A stretch of 64,000 nucleotides of DNA from Nannocystis exedens. Its GTDB lineage: Bacteria > Myxococcota_A > Polyangia > Nannocystales > Nannocystaceae. The notes under the pieces were generated by a model, which did no database searches, was not told where the DNA came from, and saw nothing but the letters and a program-made list of their open reading frames with translations. The DNA lies in assembly GCF_002343915.1 (NCBI RefSeq), contig NZ_NETK01000001.1, positions 6,524,001 to 6,588,000 on the forward strand, read 5' to 3'. The translations under genes were made by a program, and so were the position numbers. Shown piece after piece: positions 25,653 through 33,893 of the stretch (within the stretch, counting starts at the first letter, position 1; every line of letters begins with the position of its first letter).

Positions 25653-27008
25653 TCACGCGTGGGCCTGGGTGGCCGGCGGCGGCGGACGCGGCTCGAGCAC
25701 GGCCGGCGGCTCGGCCGGCTTGGCGGGCGCCGACAGCGAGGCTTGCCACTCCTTGTTGACGATCAGCCGGGCGCCGCGGCGGAACCGGATGTACGACCAG
25801 GTCCACTCCCACATGACCTGGAGGCGGTTCTTGAAGCCGATCAGGTAGTAGACGTGGACGAGCAGCCAGGCGAGCCAGGCGATGAAGCCGGCGATCTCCA
25901 GGCCGGCGAACTGGGCGATCGCGCGGCGGCGGCCGATGGTCGCCATCTGGCCCTTGTCGAGGTAGCGGAACGGCTCGCGCGGCTTGCCCCTGAGCTCGAG
26001 CAGGATGTTGCGGGCGACGTGGCGGCCCTGCTGGATCGCCACCGGGGCCAGGCCCGGCAGCGGCGGCTTGCCGGGCTCTTCCTCGAGGTGGGCCTGGTCG
26101 CCGATGACGAACACGTCGCGGTGACCGGGGATGCTGCAGTCCTTGTCGACGATGACGCGGCCCTGGCGGTCGAGCTCGACCCCGAGGCTGCGGTTCAGCT
26201 CGGGCGGGGCGACGCCGGCGGCCCACAGCACGGTCGCGGACTGGACCGACTCGTTGCCGAGGACGACGCCCTCGGCGGTGACGTTGGTGACCATCGTGTT
26301 GGTCCACACGGTGACGCCGAGCGTCTCGAGGTCGCGGGTGGCCCGGTCGGACAGCTTCTCGGCGAAGCTCGGGAGGATCCGCGGACCCGCCTCGATGAGG
26401 ATCACGCGCGCCCGCTCGGGGTCGATGCGGCGGAAGTCGCGGGACAGGGTGAAGCGGCTGATCTCGCCGAGAGCGCCGGCGAGCTCGACCCCTGTCGGGC
26501 CGCCCCCGATGACGATGAACGTCAGCAGGCGCCGCTGTTTGGCCGGGTCGGTCTCCTTCTCGGCCAGCTCGAACGCCGTGAGGACGCGGCGGCGGATCTC
26601 GGTCGCCTCCTCGAGCGACTTGAGGCCGGGCGCGAAGTCTTCCCACTCGCCGTGGCCGAAATAGCTGTGACGCGAGCCACAGGCGAGGACCAGCCAGTCG
26701 TAGTCGAGGTCGCCGAGGCCGGCCGTCTTGAGCTTCTTGTTGGCGAAGTCGATGCCGGTCGCGGACTCGAGGATGACGCGGCAGTTGCTCTGGCGGCTGA
26801 AGACCGTGCGGATCGGGACGGCGATCTCGGCCGGGCTGAGGCCGGCCATGGCGACCTGATACAGGAGCGGCTGGAACAGGTGGTGATTGCGCCGGTCGAG
26901 CAGGGTGATCTCGAGGTCGTCGGCGCCGGCGAGGCCGCGAGCCACGCGCAGGCCGCCGAAACCCCCGCCGACGATGATTACGCGCTTTTTGGCTTTCCCG
27001 GCGTTCAT
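25653..27008 (-). CDS. ndh: type II NADH dehydrogenase (NDH-2)
   Basis: A 451-residue flavoprotein that passes electrons from NADH to quinone without pumping protons. The FAD site is 'RVIIVGGGFGGLRVARGLAG', the NADH site 'FIVIGGGPTGVELAGALGEI', and the conserved 'LFQPLLYQVAMAGLSPAEIA', 'LWAAGVAPPELNRSLG' and 'DVFVIGDQAHLEEEPGKPPL' are all present. The C-terminal hydrophobic helices 'FAGLEIAGFIAWLAWLLVHV' attach it to the membrane, followed by a Pro/Ala-rich tail not usual in the family. No partner genes surround it. Confidence 0.93.
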   Translation of the reverse strand: MNAGKAKKRVIIVGGGFGGLRVARGLAGADDLEITLLDRRNHHLFQPLLYQVAMAGLSPAEIAVPIRTVFSRQSNCRVILESATGIDFANKKLKTAGLGDLDYDWLVLACGSRHSYFGHGEWEDFAPGLKSLEEATEIRRRVLTAFELAEKETDPAKQRRLLTFIVIGGGPTGVELAGALGEISRFTLSRDFRRIDPERARVILIEAGPRILPSFAEKLSDRATRDLETLGVTVWTNTMVTNVTAEGVVLGNESVQSATVLWAAGVAPPELNRSLGVELDRQGRVIVDKDCSIPGHRDVFVIGDQAHLEEEPGKPPLPGLAPVAIQQGRHVARNILLELRGKPREPFRYLDKGQMATIGRRRAIAQFAGLEIAGFIAWLAWLLVHVYYLIGFKNRLQVMWEWTWSYIRFRRGARLIVNKEWQASLSAPAKPAEPPAVLEPRPPPPATQAHA

Positions 27009-27069
27009 GTGGCGAAAGTGTACTCGAAGACCTGCGAGGGGCCCTTTAACCGGGCGGGCAGGTGTGCGC

Positions 27070-27098
27070 TTGACGCGCGGCGGACGGATCTGTTAACA
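27070..27098 (+). promoter_or_regulatory. possible sigma-70 promoter of the GST gene
   Basis: TTGACG (27070-27075), a 17-base spacer and TTAACA (27093-27098) precede the ATG at 27109 by ten bases. The -10 box is weak. If used, the mRNA would be almost leaderless. Confidence 0.35.
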
Positions 27099-27108
27099 AG
27101 ACGCACTC

Positions 27109-27813
27109 ATGTCCTCGTCCGAATCGTCTGAGGAGATCAGGCTGTACATGCCGGACCCCAGCACGATCCGCGCGGTCGAGTGCTCGCCGCCGTGCTGGAT
27201 GGTGCGGCTCGCGCTCGAAGAGAAGGGGCTCGACCACGAGTGCAAGCTGCTCTCGTTCACGGCCGGCGAGCACAAGAGCCCGGAGATGCTGGCCAAGAAC
27301 CCGCGCGGGACCGTGCCGGTGCTCATGGACGGCAACATCGTCGTCTACGAGACGCTGGCGATCTTCGACTACCTCGAATACGCCTACCCGCAGCCGGCGC
27401 TGCTGCCCAACACCAACGCGCTGCGCGGGCTGGCGCTGACGCGGCTGCACGAGGCCAACAACCTCAAGCAGGTCGGGATGGCGCTGTTCTCGTACCTGAT
27501 GAACACCAAGGCGATCGACCTCGACCCGGCCGAGGTCGACCACCTGGCGTCGTTCCTCCACGACGAGCTGTTCTTCTGGGAGTATTATTATGGGATCGGC
27601 CACTGGGCGGCCGGCTCGGCCATCAGCCTGGCCGACCTCGCGGTGTTCGCCTACGTCGCCACCGCGGCCCACCTCGGCCTCGAGCTCGAGCAGCGCTACC
27701 CCAACCTCCACGCCTTCTGCCAGCGCATGAAGGAGCGGCCCAGCGTGATCGCCACCTGGCCGTCGGTGTGGAAGCAGACGCCGTACTCGTACCTGACCGA
27801 GCCCGAGTCGTGA
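27109..27813 (+). CDS. glutathione S-transferase family protein
   Basis: A 234-residue two-domain protein of the GST family. The thioredoxin-like domain shows 'LYMPDPSTIRAVECSPPCWM' (the catalytic Ser/Cys region), 'LALEEKGLDHECKLLSFTAG', 'LAKNPRGTVPVLMDGNIVVY' (cis-Pro) and 'ETLAIFDYLEYAYPQPALLP'. The helical domain has 'ISLADLAVFAYVATAAHLGL', with the N-capping Asp of the family. Which substrate it uses cannot be read from the sequence. It is convergent with the PD40 lipoprotein gene and followed by a small membrane-protein gene on the same strand. Confidence 0.9.
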   Translation: MSSSESSEEIRLYMPDPSTIRAVECSPPCWMVRLALEEKGLDHECKLLSFTAGEHKSPEMLAKNPRGTVPVLMDGNIVVYETLAIFDYLEYAYPQPALLPNTNALRGLALTRLHEANNLKQVGMALFSYLMNTKAIDLDPAEVDHLASFLHDELFFWEYYYGIGHWAAGSAISLADLAVFAYVATAAHLGLELEQRYPNLHAFCQRMKERPSVIATWPSVWKQTPYSYLTEPES

Positions 27814-27832
27814 GCGCGCCGCTGCTGGCGAC

Positions 27833-28318
27833 GTGGCCCCTCCGCCGACGCTCGTGCTCGATGCGGTGCACCTCGGCTGGGCCGGCCTCCTGGTGCTGCC
27901 GAACTTCGTCACGGCGGCGGTGTTCGCCGGCCGGGCGGTGCGCCGGCGCGGGCGCGGGCGCAAGCTGGCGATCGCCGCCGGCGTCGCGGTGTTCGTGGCG
28001 CTCGACCTGGTGGCCTACTTCGTCGGGCTCGAGCTGATGTTCGCGGCCAGGCGCGAGCAGCGCGAGCAGCGCGAGCGGCGCTCCGGCGAGGTTCGAGAGC
28101 CAGGTCGCGCGAGACAGGCTCCCGAGGACAGGTCCTTCGGGACAGCCGCTCAGTCGACCCACTCGGCGAGGAACACGTCGGTGTCGCCGTGGGTCTTGGC
28201 GCCGCGGTTGGAGGCGAACACCAGGTGCTTGCCGTCGCGGGTGAACATCGGGAAGCCGTCGAAGGTGTCGCTGAAGGTGACCTGCTCCTGGTTCTGGCCG
28301 TCGTCGCCGATCAGGTAG
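27833..28318 (+). CDS. small membrane protein with uncertain C-terminus
   Basis: A frame of 161 residues from a GTG. The first 80 residues look real: two hydrophobic spans ('LDAVHLGWAGLLVLPNFVTA' and 'KLAIAAGVAVFVALDLVAYF') followed by a charged 'REQREQRERRSGE'. After about residue 90 the frame runs into a cluster of palindromic repeats and then antisense into the next gene, so the last third is probably not original. The natural stop may have been lost when the repeats inserted. No family recognised. Confidence 0.5.
   Translation: MAPPPTLVLDAVHLGWAGLLVLPNFVTAAVFAGRAVRRRGRGRKLAIAAGVAVFVALDLVAYFVGLELMFAARREQREQRERRSGEVREPGRARQAPEDRSFGTAAQSTHSARNTSVSPWVLAPRLEANTRCLPSRVNIGKPSKVSLKVTCSWFWPSSPIR
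28111..28146. repeat. cluster of dispersed GACAGGT-type palindromes
   Basis: GACAGGCT, GGACAGGTCC and GGGACAGC lie in 36 bases at the convergent junction between the small membrane-protein frame and the PD40 lipoprotein gene. Confidence 0.6.
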
Positions 28319-29298
28319 AGGTCGAAGTTGCGGCCCTTGGGGTCGCCCTGGTTGGAGCTGAAGATGATGCGCTTGCCGTCGGGGTGAAAGAACGGGGCGA
28401 AGTTGGCCTTGCCGTTCCTGGTGACCTGGCGCTGCTCGCTGCCGTCGGCGTTCATGACGAAGATCTCGAGGCGGGTCGGGCGGACCAGGTGCTCCTTGAT
28501 GATGTCGTCGTAGGCCTTGAGCTCGGCCTCGCCCTCGGGGTGGTTGGCGCGGTAGACGATCCGCTTGCCGTCGGGCGAGAAGAAGGCGCCGCCGTCGTAG
28601 CCGCGGGTGTTGGTGAGGCGCTGCAGGCCGGTGCCGTCGACGTTGATCTTGTAGAGCTCGGGGTCGCCGTCGCGCGTCGAGGTGAACACGATCGCGTCGC
28701 CCGTCGGCGAGACGGTGGCCTCGGCGTCGTAGCCGGGCCCGGTGACGAGCGGCTGGATGTCGCTGCCGTCGGCGGCGGCGGTGTAGATGTCGAACTCGGG
28801 GTAGAGCTTCCACACGTAGCCGCGGCTGCGGTCGGGGTTGGGCAGGCAGTCGTCGGCGGCCGCGTGGGTCGAGGCGTAGAGGATCCGCTGGTCGCCCGGG
28901 AGGAAGTAGGCGCAGGTCGTGCGGCCCTTGCCCGAGCTGACGCGCTTGGCTGCCTTGTCGGCCAGGTCGAGCGTGAAGATCTGGTCGCACCCGGCCCCGT
29001 CGCGGGTGCTCTGGAACACCAACCGCTTCTCGTCCCCGGAGAAGTAGGCCTCCGCGTTCTCGCCCCCGAAGGTCAGCTGCTGCAGCGACTTGAAGTGGCG
29101 CTCGCCGGCCAGCGGGACGCTCGGATCGGGCTTCGTCGCCGGCGCCTCGGCGGGCTTGTCGGTCGCGGGCTTGTCGGTCGCCGGCTTGTCGGCGGGCTTG
29201 TCGGCGGGCTTGTCGGCGGCGGGCTTGCCTTCGCCCTGGCACGCGGCGAGGGCGAGGACGGTCAGCGAGGCCGCGAGGCGGGCGAGGAAGGGACGCAT
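28150..29298 (-). CDS. TolB-like beta-propeller (PD40) lipoprotein
   Basis: A 382-residue predicted lipoprotein ('RLAASLTVLALAACQGEGKP', lipobox LAAC). Residues about 25-60 are a low-complexity linker of repeated 'KPAD'/'KPAT' units. The rest is a six-bladed propeller built of PD40 repeats: 'GDEKRLVFQSTRDG', 'PTGDAIVFTSTRDGDPELYK', 'SPDGKRIVYRANHP', 'HPDGKRIIFSSNQGDPKGRN' and 'TRDGKHLVFASNRG'. It resembles the C-terminal domain of TolB but lacks the TolB N-terminal domain. A periplasmic scaffold role is likely; partners unknown. Confidence 0.85.
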   Translation of the reverse strand: MRPFLARLAASLTVLALAACQGEGKPAADKPADKPADKPATDKPATDKPAEAPATKPDPSVPLAGERHFKSLQQLTFGGENAEAYFSGDEKRLVFQSTRDGAGCDQIFTLDLADKAAKRVSSGKGRTTCAYFLPGDQRILYASTHAAADDCLPNPDRSRGYVWKLYPEFDIYTAAADGSDIQPLVTGPGYDAEATVSPTGDAIVFTSTRDGDPELYKINVDGTGLQRLTNTRGYDGGAFFSPDGKRIVYRANHPEGEAELKAYDDIIKEHLVRPTRLEIFVMNADGSEQRQVTRNGKANFAPFFHPDGKRIIFSSNQGDPKGRNFDLYLIGDDGQNQEQVTFSDTFDGFPMFTRDGKHLVFASNRGAKTHGDTDVFLAEWVD

Positions 29299-29507
29299 GG
29301 ACGGGAGAATAACAGGAGACCGCGCGGTTTCGCCGGCTTTGCGGCGCGGACGGCGACGACGCCGCGAGCGGACCGGCGGCCGGGGGCGGCCCGACGGCGG
29401 ACGACGACGGGACCGCGGCCAAGGCCGCCGGCGCCCGCAGCTGGTGGGACAAGATCCTGTCGCTGTCCCGCTGAGCCGCGCCGGCCCGACGCGGTAACAT
29501 CAGGCCG

Positions 29508-30230
29508 ATGATCGATGTCGTCCTGTCGGGTCCGGGGAAGAACGCGCTGAGCTCGGCGCTGATGCAGTCGCTGCGCGGCCAGCTGGCGCGCGCCGAGGGC
29601 CAGCCGGTGCTGGTCCGCGGCGAGGGTGATGCGTTCTCCGCCGGGCTCAATTTCTTCGAGCTGGCCACGCTCGACGCCGCCGGGCTCGACGAGTTCCTGG
29701 CGGTCCTCGAGGACCTGCTGCACGAGCTCTACAACTACCCCGGGCCGACGGTCGCGCTGGTCGGCGGCCACGCGATCGCCGGCGGCTGCCTGGTGGCGAT
29801 GTGCTGCGACCACCGCGTGTGCGCGGCCGACCCGCGGCTGAAGATCGGCCTCAACGAGGTCGCGCTCGGTTTGCACTTCCCCGGCACGGCGCTGGCGCTG
29901 GCGCGCAGGCGGGTGAACCCGCAGTCGCTCGACGAGGTGATCCTCGGCGCCCGCCTCTACGGGCCCGAGGACGCGCTCCGCGTCGGCCTGATCGACGAGG
30001 TCGCCGTCGCCGCCGAGGCGGTGGCCCGCCAGCGCCTCACCGAGCTCGCCAGCCACCCCGCCGACGCCTACAGCGCGGCCAAGCGGGCGATCCGGGGCGG
30101 GGTCCTCGACATCGACCCGGCCCAGCGCCGCCTCGAACGCGAGGCGCTCCTGCCCCACTGGACCGACCCGGCCCTGCGCAGCCGCATCGGCGCGTTCCTG
30201 GCCGCGAAGGCGCAGGCGAAGAAGGCGTGA
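29508..30230 (+). CDS. enoyl-CoA hydratase/isomerase family protein
   Basis: A 240-residue crotonase-fold enzyme. The CoA-binding and oxyanion-hole segments are 'VRGEGDAFSAGLNFFELATL' and 'ALVGGHAIAGGCLVAMCCDH', and the catalytic loop corresponds to 'IGLNEVALGLHFPGTALALA', with one Glu kept. The acyl substrate cannot be told. There is no acyl-CoA gene nearby; the following gap is full of palindromic repeats. Confidence 0.85.
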   Translation: MIDVVLSGPGKNALSSALMQSLRGQLARAEGQPVLVRGEGDAFSAGLNFFELATLDAAGLDEFLAVLEDLLHELYNYPGPTVALVGGHAIAGGCLVAMCCDHRVCAADPRLKIGLNEVALGLHFPGTALALARRRVNPQSLDEVILGARLYGPEDALRVGLIDEVAVAAEAVARQRLTELASHPADAYSAAKRAIRGGVLDIDPAQRRLEREALLPHWTDPALRSRIGAFLAAKAQAKKA

Positions 30231-30374
30231 GGGACAGGTCCGATGGGGCAGGTTTGGGAAGACATGTGCAAAAAAGCATGTTGGATGATACCTGTCCTGA
30301 AGGCCAGATGATGAAGGGGCGGACTCGTCTGCTCGGGCAGGGCCGGAGAGCATGGCTGTTCGGACAGGTGCGGT
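30231..30374. repeat. cluster of dispersed palindromes
   Basis: Half-sites GGACAGGT, GGCAGGTT, ACATGTGC, GCATGTTG, ACCTGTCC and, at 30366-30373, GGACAGGT follow one another from the base after the stop codon of the crotonase gene. This is one of the densest clusters in the window and fills most of the gap before the amidohydrolase gene. Confidence 0.65.
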
Positions 30375-30395
30375 GAGCCGACGCGCGAGGCGGCG

Positions 30396-31529
30396 ATGAG
30401 AGGGCGGGCGGGAGGGCTGCTCGGGCTCGTCCTGGCCTGCGCGCCGGGGCGGGCGCCCGAGGCGACGCGACCGGTCGCGGAGGCGGGGCGCCCGGAGCCG
30501 CGAGAAGCGAGCGCGATCGCGGTCGAGCCGCGCGCCGGGCACTTCGTGATCCGCGGGGCGGAGGTCGTCGGCGTCGGCGTGGCGGACGTCGAGGTGAAGG
30601 ACGGGCGGATCGCGGCGATCGGGACGGTCGCCGCGGGACCGCCCGAGCTGCAGCGCCCGGGGCGGTGGATCGTGCCGGCCGCGGTCGACAGCCACGTGCA
30701 TCTCAGCTACCTGCCCGGCGGGCGCCGCATGCTCGACGGCGGGGTGGCGGCGGCGGTCGACCTGGCGGCGCCGCTGACGGCCCTGCGCGGGGGCGAGGCG
30801 CCGCCCGAGCTGCTGGTGCTGCCCAGCGGGCCGATGATCACGGCGCGCGGCGGCTACCCGACCCGCGACTGGGGGAGCGACGGCTATGGGCTCGAGGTCG
30901 ACGGCGCGGCCGCGGCGGCCCGGGCGGTCGAGACGCTGGCCGACGCGGGGGCGAAGCTGATCAAGGTGCCGGTGACCGACGCGCCGACGCTCCCGCCGGC
31001 GACGCTGCGCGCGATCGTGACGGCCGCGCACGCGCGCGGGCTGAAGGTGGCCGCCCACGCGCTGCTGGACCGCCACGCGCGCACGGCCGCGGAGGCCGGG
31101 GTCGACCTGCTGGCGCACGCGCCGGTGGAGCCGCTGCAGGCGGGCACGGTCGCGGCGTGGTCGGGACGCGCGGTGATCTCGACGCTGTCGGCGTTCGGCG
31201 GGGCCGCGGGCGAAAATTTAACAACACTGCGCGCGGCGGGGGTGACGGTGCTGTACGGGACCGACTTCGGCAACACGCAGCTCGCGGGGATCTCCGGCGA
31301 GGAGGTCGATCTGCTCCGCGAAGCAGGTCTCGACGGACAGGCGATCGTGACGGCGATGACGACCGCGCCGGCGCAGTACTGGGGGCTCGACCGGCAGACG
31401 CCGCCGGGACCGGGGGTGCTGGTGGTGGGCGGGGTCGCTAGCTTCTCGATCGTGACCGCCGACCCGCGGGTGACGCCGGCGACGCTGGCGGAGCCGGAGG
31501 CGGTGTTCATCGCCGGCGCGCGGCGCTGA
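30396..31529 (+). CDS. amidohydrolase-family (imidazolonepropionase-like) protein, exported
   Basis: A 377-residue protein with a lipoprotein-like start ('MRGRAGGLLGLVLACAPGRA', lipobox VLAC). The metal-dependent amidohydrolase barrel is visible: 'WIVPAAVDSHVHLSYLPGGR' with the HxH pair, the Lys region 'GAKLIKVPVTDAPTLPPATL', the His strand 'GLKVAAHALLDRHARTAAEA', 'GVDLLAHAPVEPLQAG' and the Asp strand 'VTVLYGTDFGNTQLAGISGE'. All key ligands are present, so it is probably active, with an unknown cyclic amide or ester substrate. The beginning of the frame is Pro/Glu/Ala-rich linker. Confidence 0.83.
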   Translation: MRGRAGGLLGLVLACAPGRAPEATRPVAEAGRPEPREASAIAVEPRAGHFVIRGAEVVGVGVADVEVKDGRIAAIGTVAAGPPELQRPGRWIVPAAVDSHVHLSYLPGGRRMLDGGVAAAVDLAAPLTALRGGEAPPELLVLPSGPMITARGGYPTRDWGSDGYGLEVDGAAAAARAVETLADAGAKLIKVPVTDAPTLPPATLRAIVTAAHARGLKVAAHALLDRHARTAAEAGVDLLAHAPVEPLQAGTVAAWSGRAVISTLSAFGGAAGENLTTLRAAGVTVLYGTDFGNTQLAGISGEEVDLLREAGLDGQAIVTAMTTAPAQYWGLDRQTPPGPGVLVVGGVASFSIVTADPRVTPATLAEPEAVFIAGARR

Positions 31530-31597
31530 GGCTCGCGTCGTCGCCTCGGTCTCGGCCGGGCACGGGCGATTGCAGGTCGCTCGTCGCTGCGGCGGCC

Positions 31598-32047
31598 TCA
31601 CGCGCGCTGGAGGTCGAAGCGGTCGCGGATCCGGTGCTCCTCGGGGATCGGCCCCCACAGCCACAGCTTGCCGCCGTCCTCGGTCTCGCCCGAGCAGACG
31701 TATTTGCCGGAGAACTGATGCCGGAGGTAGTAGTGCCCCTCCTCGCCGGCGATGACCTCGAACTTGTACCGCGGCTCGTGGCCGTCCGGGATCGGGCCCC
31801 ACAGCCATCGTTTGCCGCCGTTCTCGGTCTCGCCCGAACAGACGAACTTGCCGGAGAACTGGTGCCGGAGGTAGTAATACCCGCCTCCCGCGTCCAGCAG
31901 CTCGAACTTGTAGCGGACCTCGTGGCCCTCGGGGATCGGCCCCCAGAGCCATAGCTCGCCGCCGTTCTCCGTATGCCCCGAGCAGACGTATTTGCCGGAG
32001 AATTGGTGCCTCGCATAATAATATTGCCCGTGCTCGATCGCGGACAT
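31598..32047 (-). CDS. protein of three tandem ~46-residue repeats
   Basis: A 149-residue cytoplasmic-type protein made almost entirely of three repeats. Each reads close to '(Y)YYLRHQFSGKYVCSGETE', then 'NGGKLWLWGPIPEGHE' and 'RYKFEL'. Repeat 1 starts near residue 8, repeat 2 near 55 and repeat 3 near 102. One conserved Cys per repeat and the fixed 'LWLWGPIP' turn stand out. Three repeats of this length suggest a beta-trefoil, as in fascin- or lectin-like proteins, but no QxW motif is present. The ATG at 32047 has a GGAGG site nine bases upstream and no signal peptide. No family recognised; a sugar- or protein-binding role is a guess. Confidence 0.75.
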   Translation of the reverse strand: MSAIEHGQYYYARHQFSGKYVCSGHTENGGELWLWGPIPEGHEVRYKFELLDAGGGYYYLRHQFSGKFVCSGETENGGKRWLWGPIPDGHEPRYKFEVIAGEEGHYYLRHQFSGKYVCSGETEDGGKLWLWGPIPEEHRIRDRFDLQRA

Positions 32048-32351
32048 CTCGCCACCTCCGATTCGCCGATATTCTTCAGGACAGGGAGGTAGCACCGCGG
32101 CGGGGTTGGGCAACGTACGAAAAGTGCTCTTGGTGGCAGCGAGGGCCATCGGCCCGGCGCTCGCGGCGGTCGCTGCAATGAAGGCTCGCTGTCGGCAATG
32201 CGCAGAGGCGCTCGAGCGTGAATCGTGCCGTGAGGACGGAGCGAGGCGCTCGGCGAACATGTCGTTCAGGACATGTGGCAGCGCGACGAGAGCCTCGACC
32301 GCTCGCGCAATTTTAAAACTGGCCTTCGAGACAGGTGGCGGCGCAGCGCCG
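32048..32351. other. gap with one good palindromic repeat
   Basis: About 300 bases without a gene between two minus-strand genes. It contains ACATGTC GTTCAG GACATGT (32257-32276, perfect arms) plus a weaker GGACAGG near 32078 and GAGACAGGT near 32328. It probably also holds the promoter of the three-repeat gene. Confidence 0.5.
32257..32276. repeat. dispersed palindromic repeat, perfect 7-bp arms
   Basis: ACATGTC GTTCAG GACATGT is a clean intergenic example of the family. Confidence 0.7.
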
Positions 32352-33017
32352 TCAGGTCGGGGCGCCGAGGCGGAACAGGTCGGCGGCGCCGAGGCGGAGC
32401 GCGCCGGGCCTGGGATCGAAGGCAGCGGCGATGCCGGCGCGGGCGACGATGGCGGCGTCGATCGGGCGCGCGGCGGCGGGCAAGATCGGCGCCAGCGGCC
32501 GGAGCACGCGCAGGGCCCAGCGCTCGCCGGTGCGGTGCTCCTGGCGGTCGCCGTCGAGCGGGCCGGGCTGGAGGAAGCGCGCGCGCGGGAACCCGAGCGC
32601 GGCGGCGTCGCGCTCGAGCTCGCCCTTCATCCGCGAGTAGAAGATGGCCGAATTCGCCGAGGCGCCGGTGCTCGAGACCAGCACGTAGGCGTCGGTGCCG
32701 TGGTGTCGCGCCGCGCGGGCGACCTCGAGCTGGTAGGTGTAGTCGACCCTGTATTGGGCCTCGCGCGAGCCGGCCGCCTTGAGCGTGGTGCCGAGGGCGC
32801 TAAACAGGTGGTCACCTTTCGCCACGGCGCGCCAGTCGTCGGGGCGGTCGAAGTCGACGAGGTGCTCGGTCAGCTTGTCGTGCTGCACGCCGGCCGAGCG
32901 CCGGGCCAGGACGGTGACCGCCGCGTAGCGCGGATCGGCGAGCAATTGGCGGAGGAGCTCGCGGCCGACGAGACCGGTCGCGCCGACGAGGAGGGCCGTT
33001 CGAGTGGTTTCAGTCAT
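32352..33017 (-). CDS. atypical SDR, HTATIP2/TIP30-like oxidoreductase
   Basis: A 221-residue NAD(P)-binding protein. The cofactor loop is 'ALLVGATGLVGRELLRQLLA', followed by 'VTVLARRSAGV', 'HLFSALGTTLKAAGSREAQY', 'RVDYTYQLEVARAARHHGTD' and 'YVLVSSTGASANSAIFYSRM' with 'KGELER'. This is the HTATIP2/TIP30 pattern, where the Ser, Tyr and Lys triad is kept ('SSTGA', 'YSRMK'). The substrate is unknown. It is followed on the same strand by nothing closer than 300 bases and preceded by the YqaA gene 67 bases upstream, so the two may share a transcript. Confidence 0.83.
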   Translation of the reverse strand: MTETTRTALLVGATGLVGRELLRQLLADPRYAAVTVLARRSAGVQHDKLTEHLVDFDRPDDWRAVAKGDHLFSALGTTLKAAGSREAQYRVDYTYQLEVARAARHHGTDAYVLVSSTGASANSAIFYSRMKGELERDAAALGFPRARFLQPGPLDGDRQEHRTGERWALRVLRPLAPILPAAARPIDAAIVARAGIAAAFDPRPGALRLGAADLFRLGAPT

Positions 33018-33084
33018 GGCTGCTCGCTGGGTAGCCCGATTCGCGGCGCGACGACCCGTCGAGCGGCTGCTCCGGCCATGAGCG

Positions 33085-33711
33085 CTAGCGCAGCAGCTGG
33101 TAGAGCACGACGCCGAGCACCAGCAGGAGGCCGGTGACGATGGTGACGACGTCGAAGTACTTGTCGATGAGCTGCTTGGCGCGCGGGCCGGCCAGCCTGA
33201 TGACGGCGGCGACGAGGAAGAAGCGGCCGCCGCGGCCGAGGATGCTGGCGAGGGTGAAGCCGACGATGTTGATCTGGGCGACGCCGGCGGCGACGGTGAA
33301 GACCTTGTAGGGGATCGGCGTGAAGGCGGCGATGAACACGGCCAGCTCGCCGTGCTTCTGGTACTCGCCGGTGACGAGCTCGAAGCTCTCGCGCGAGAAC
33401 ACCGGGCCGATGATGTAAGGCTCGAAGGTCGACCACAGCGCGTAGCCGATGAAGTAGCCGAACAGGCCGCCGAGCACCGAGCCGAGGGTGCACCACAGCG
33501 CGAAGCGGAACGCCCGCGTCGGTGCCGACAGCGCCAGCGCGATCAGCAGCACGTCCGGCGGGATCGGGAACACGCTCGACTCGACGAACGCGATCGCCAC
33601 CAGCGCCGGGACGCCGTACGGGGTGTCGGCCCAGCTCAGCACCCACTGGTAGATCCGCCGGAGCGGGTTGCGCGAGGCGGCGGGCGCGGGCACGGACGCG
33701 GGATCGTTCAC
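33085..33711 (-). CDS. YqaA/DedA-family (SNARE-associated/VTT) membrane protein
   Basis: A 208-residue inner-membrane protein of the VTT superfamily, YqaA branch. The family's re-entrant motif is 'AIAFVESSVFPIPPDVLLIA', followed by 'LGSVLGGLFGYFIGYALW', 'KHGELAVFIAAFTPIPYKVF' and 'AGVAQINIVGFTLASILGRG' with the final Gly-Arg. Such proteins help move lipids or carry ions across the inner membrane. Four to five spans are predicted, with a Pro/Ala-rich start. Confidence 0.88.
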   Translation of the reverse strand: MNDPASVPAPAASRNPLRRIYQWVLSWADTPYGVPALVAIAFVESSVFPIPPDVLLIALALSAPTRAFRFALWCTLGSVLGGLFGYFIGYALWSTFEPYIIGPVFSRESFELVTGEYQKHGELAVFIAAFTPIPYKVFTVAAGVAQINIVGFTLASILGRGGRFFLVAAVIRLAGPRAKQLIDKYFDVVTIVTGLLLVLGVVLYQLLR

Positions 33712-33893
33712 CGGCGTGACGCTACCACGCGTGAGCCGGGTGCGGCGGCCGCGAACGCGTGGCGTGACTCACCTGCGCGCGGACGCGAGGAGAACCTGGC
33801 GCAAGGGACAGCCGACGAGCGAGCGATCGCGCCGCGCATTCGCGCCGGAGCAGCGTACCGCGGGGCGCTGGCGCGGCGGCCCGGGCGAGGCGC

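Noticed and set aside
32106..33137. Long plus-strand frame opposite the HTATIP2-like gene
   Set aside because: Antisense shadow; the minus strand has a clear SDR protein.
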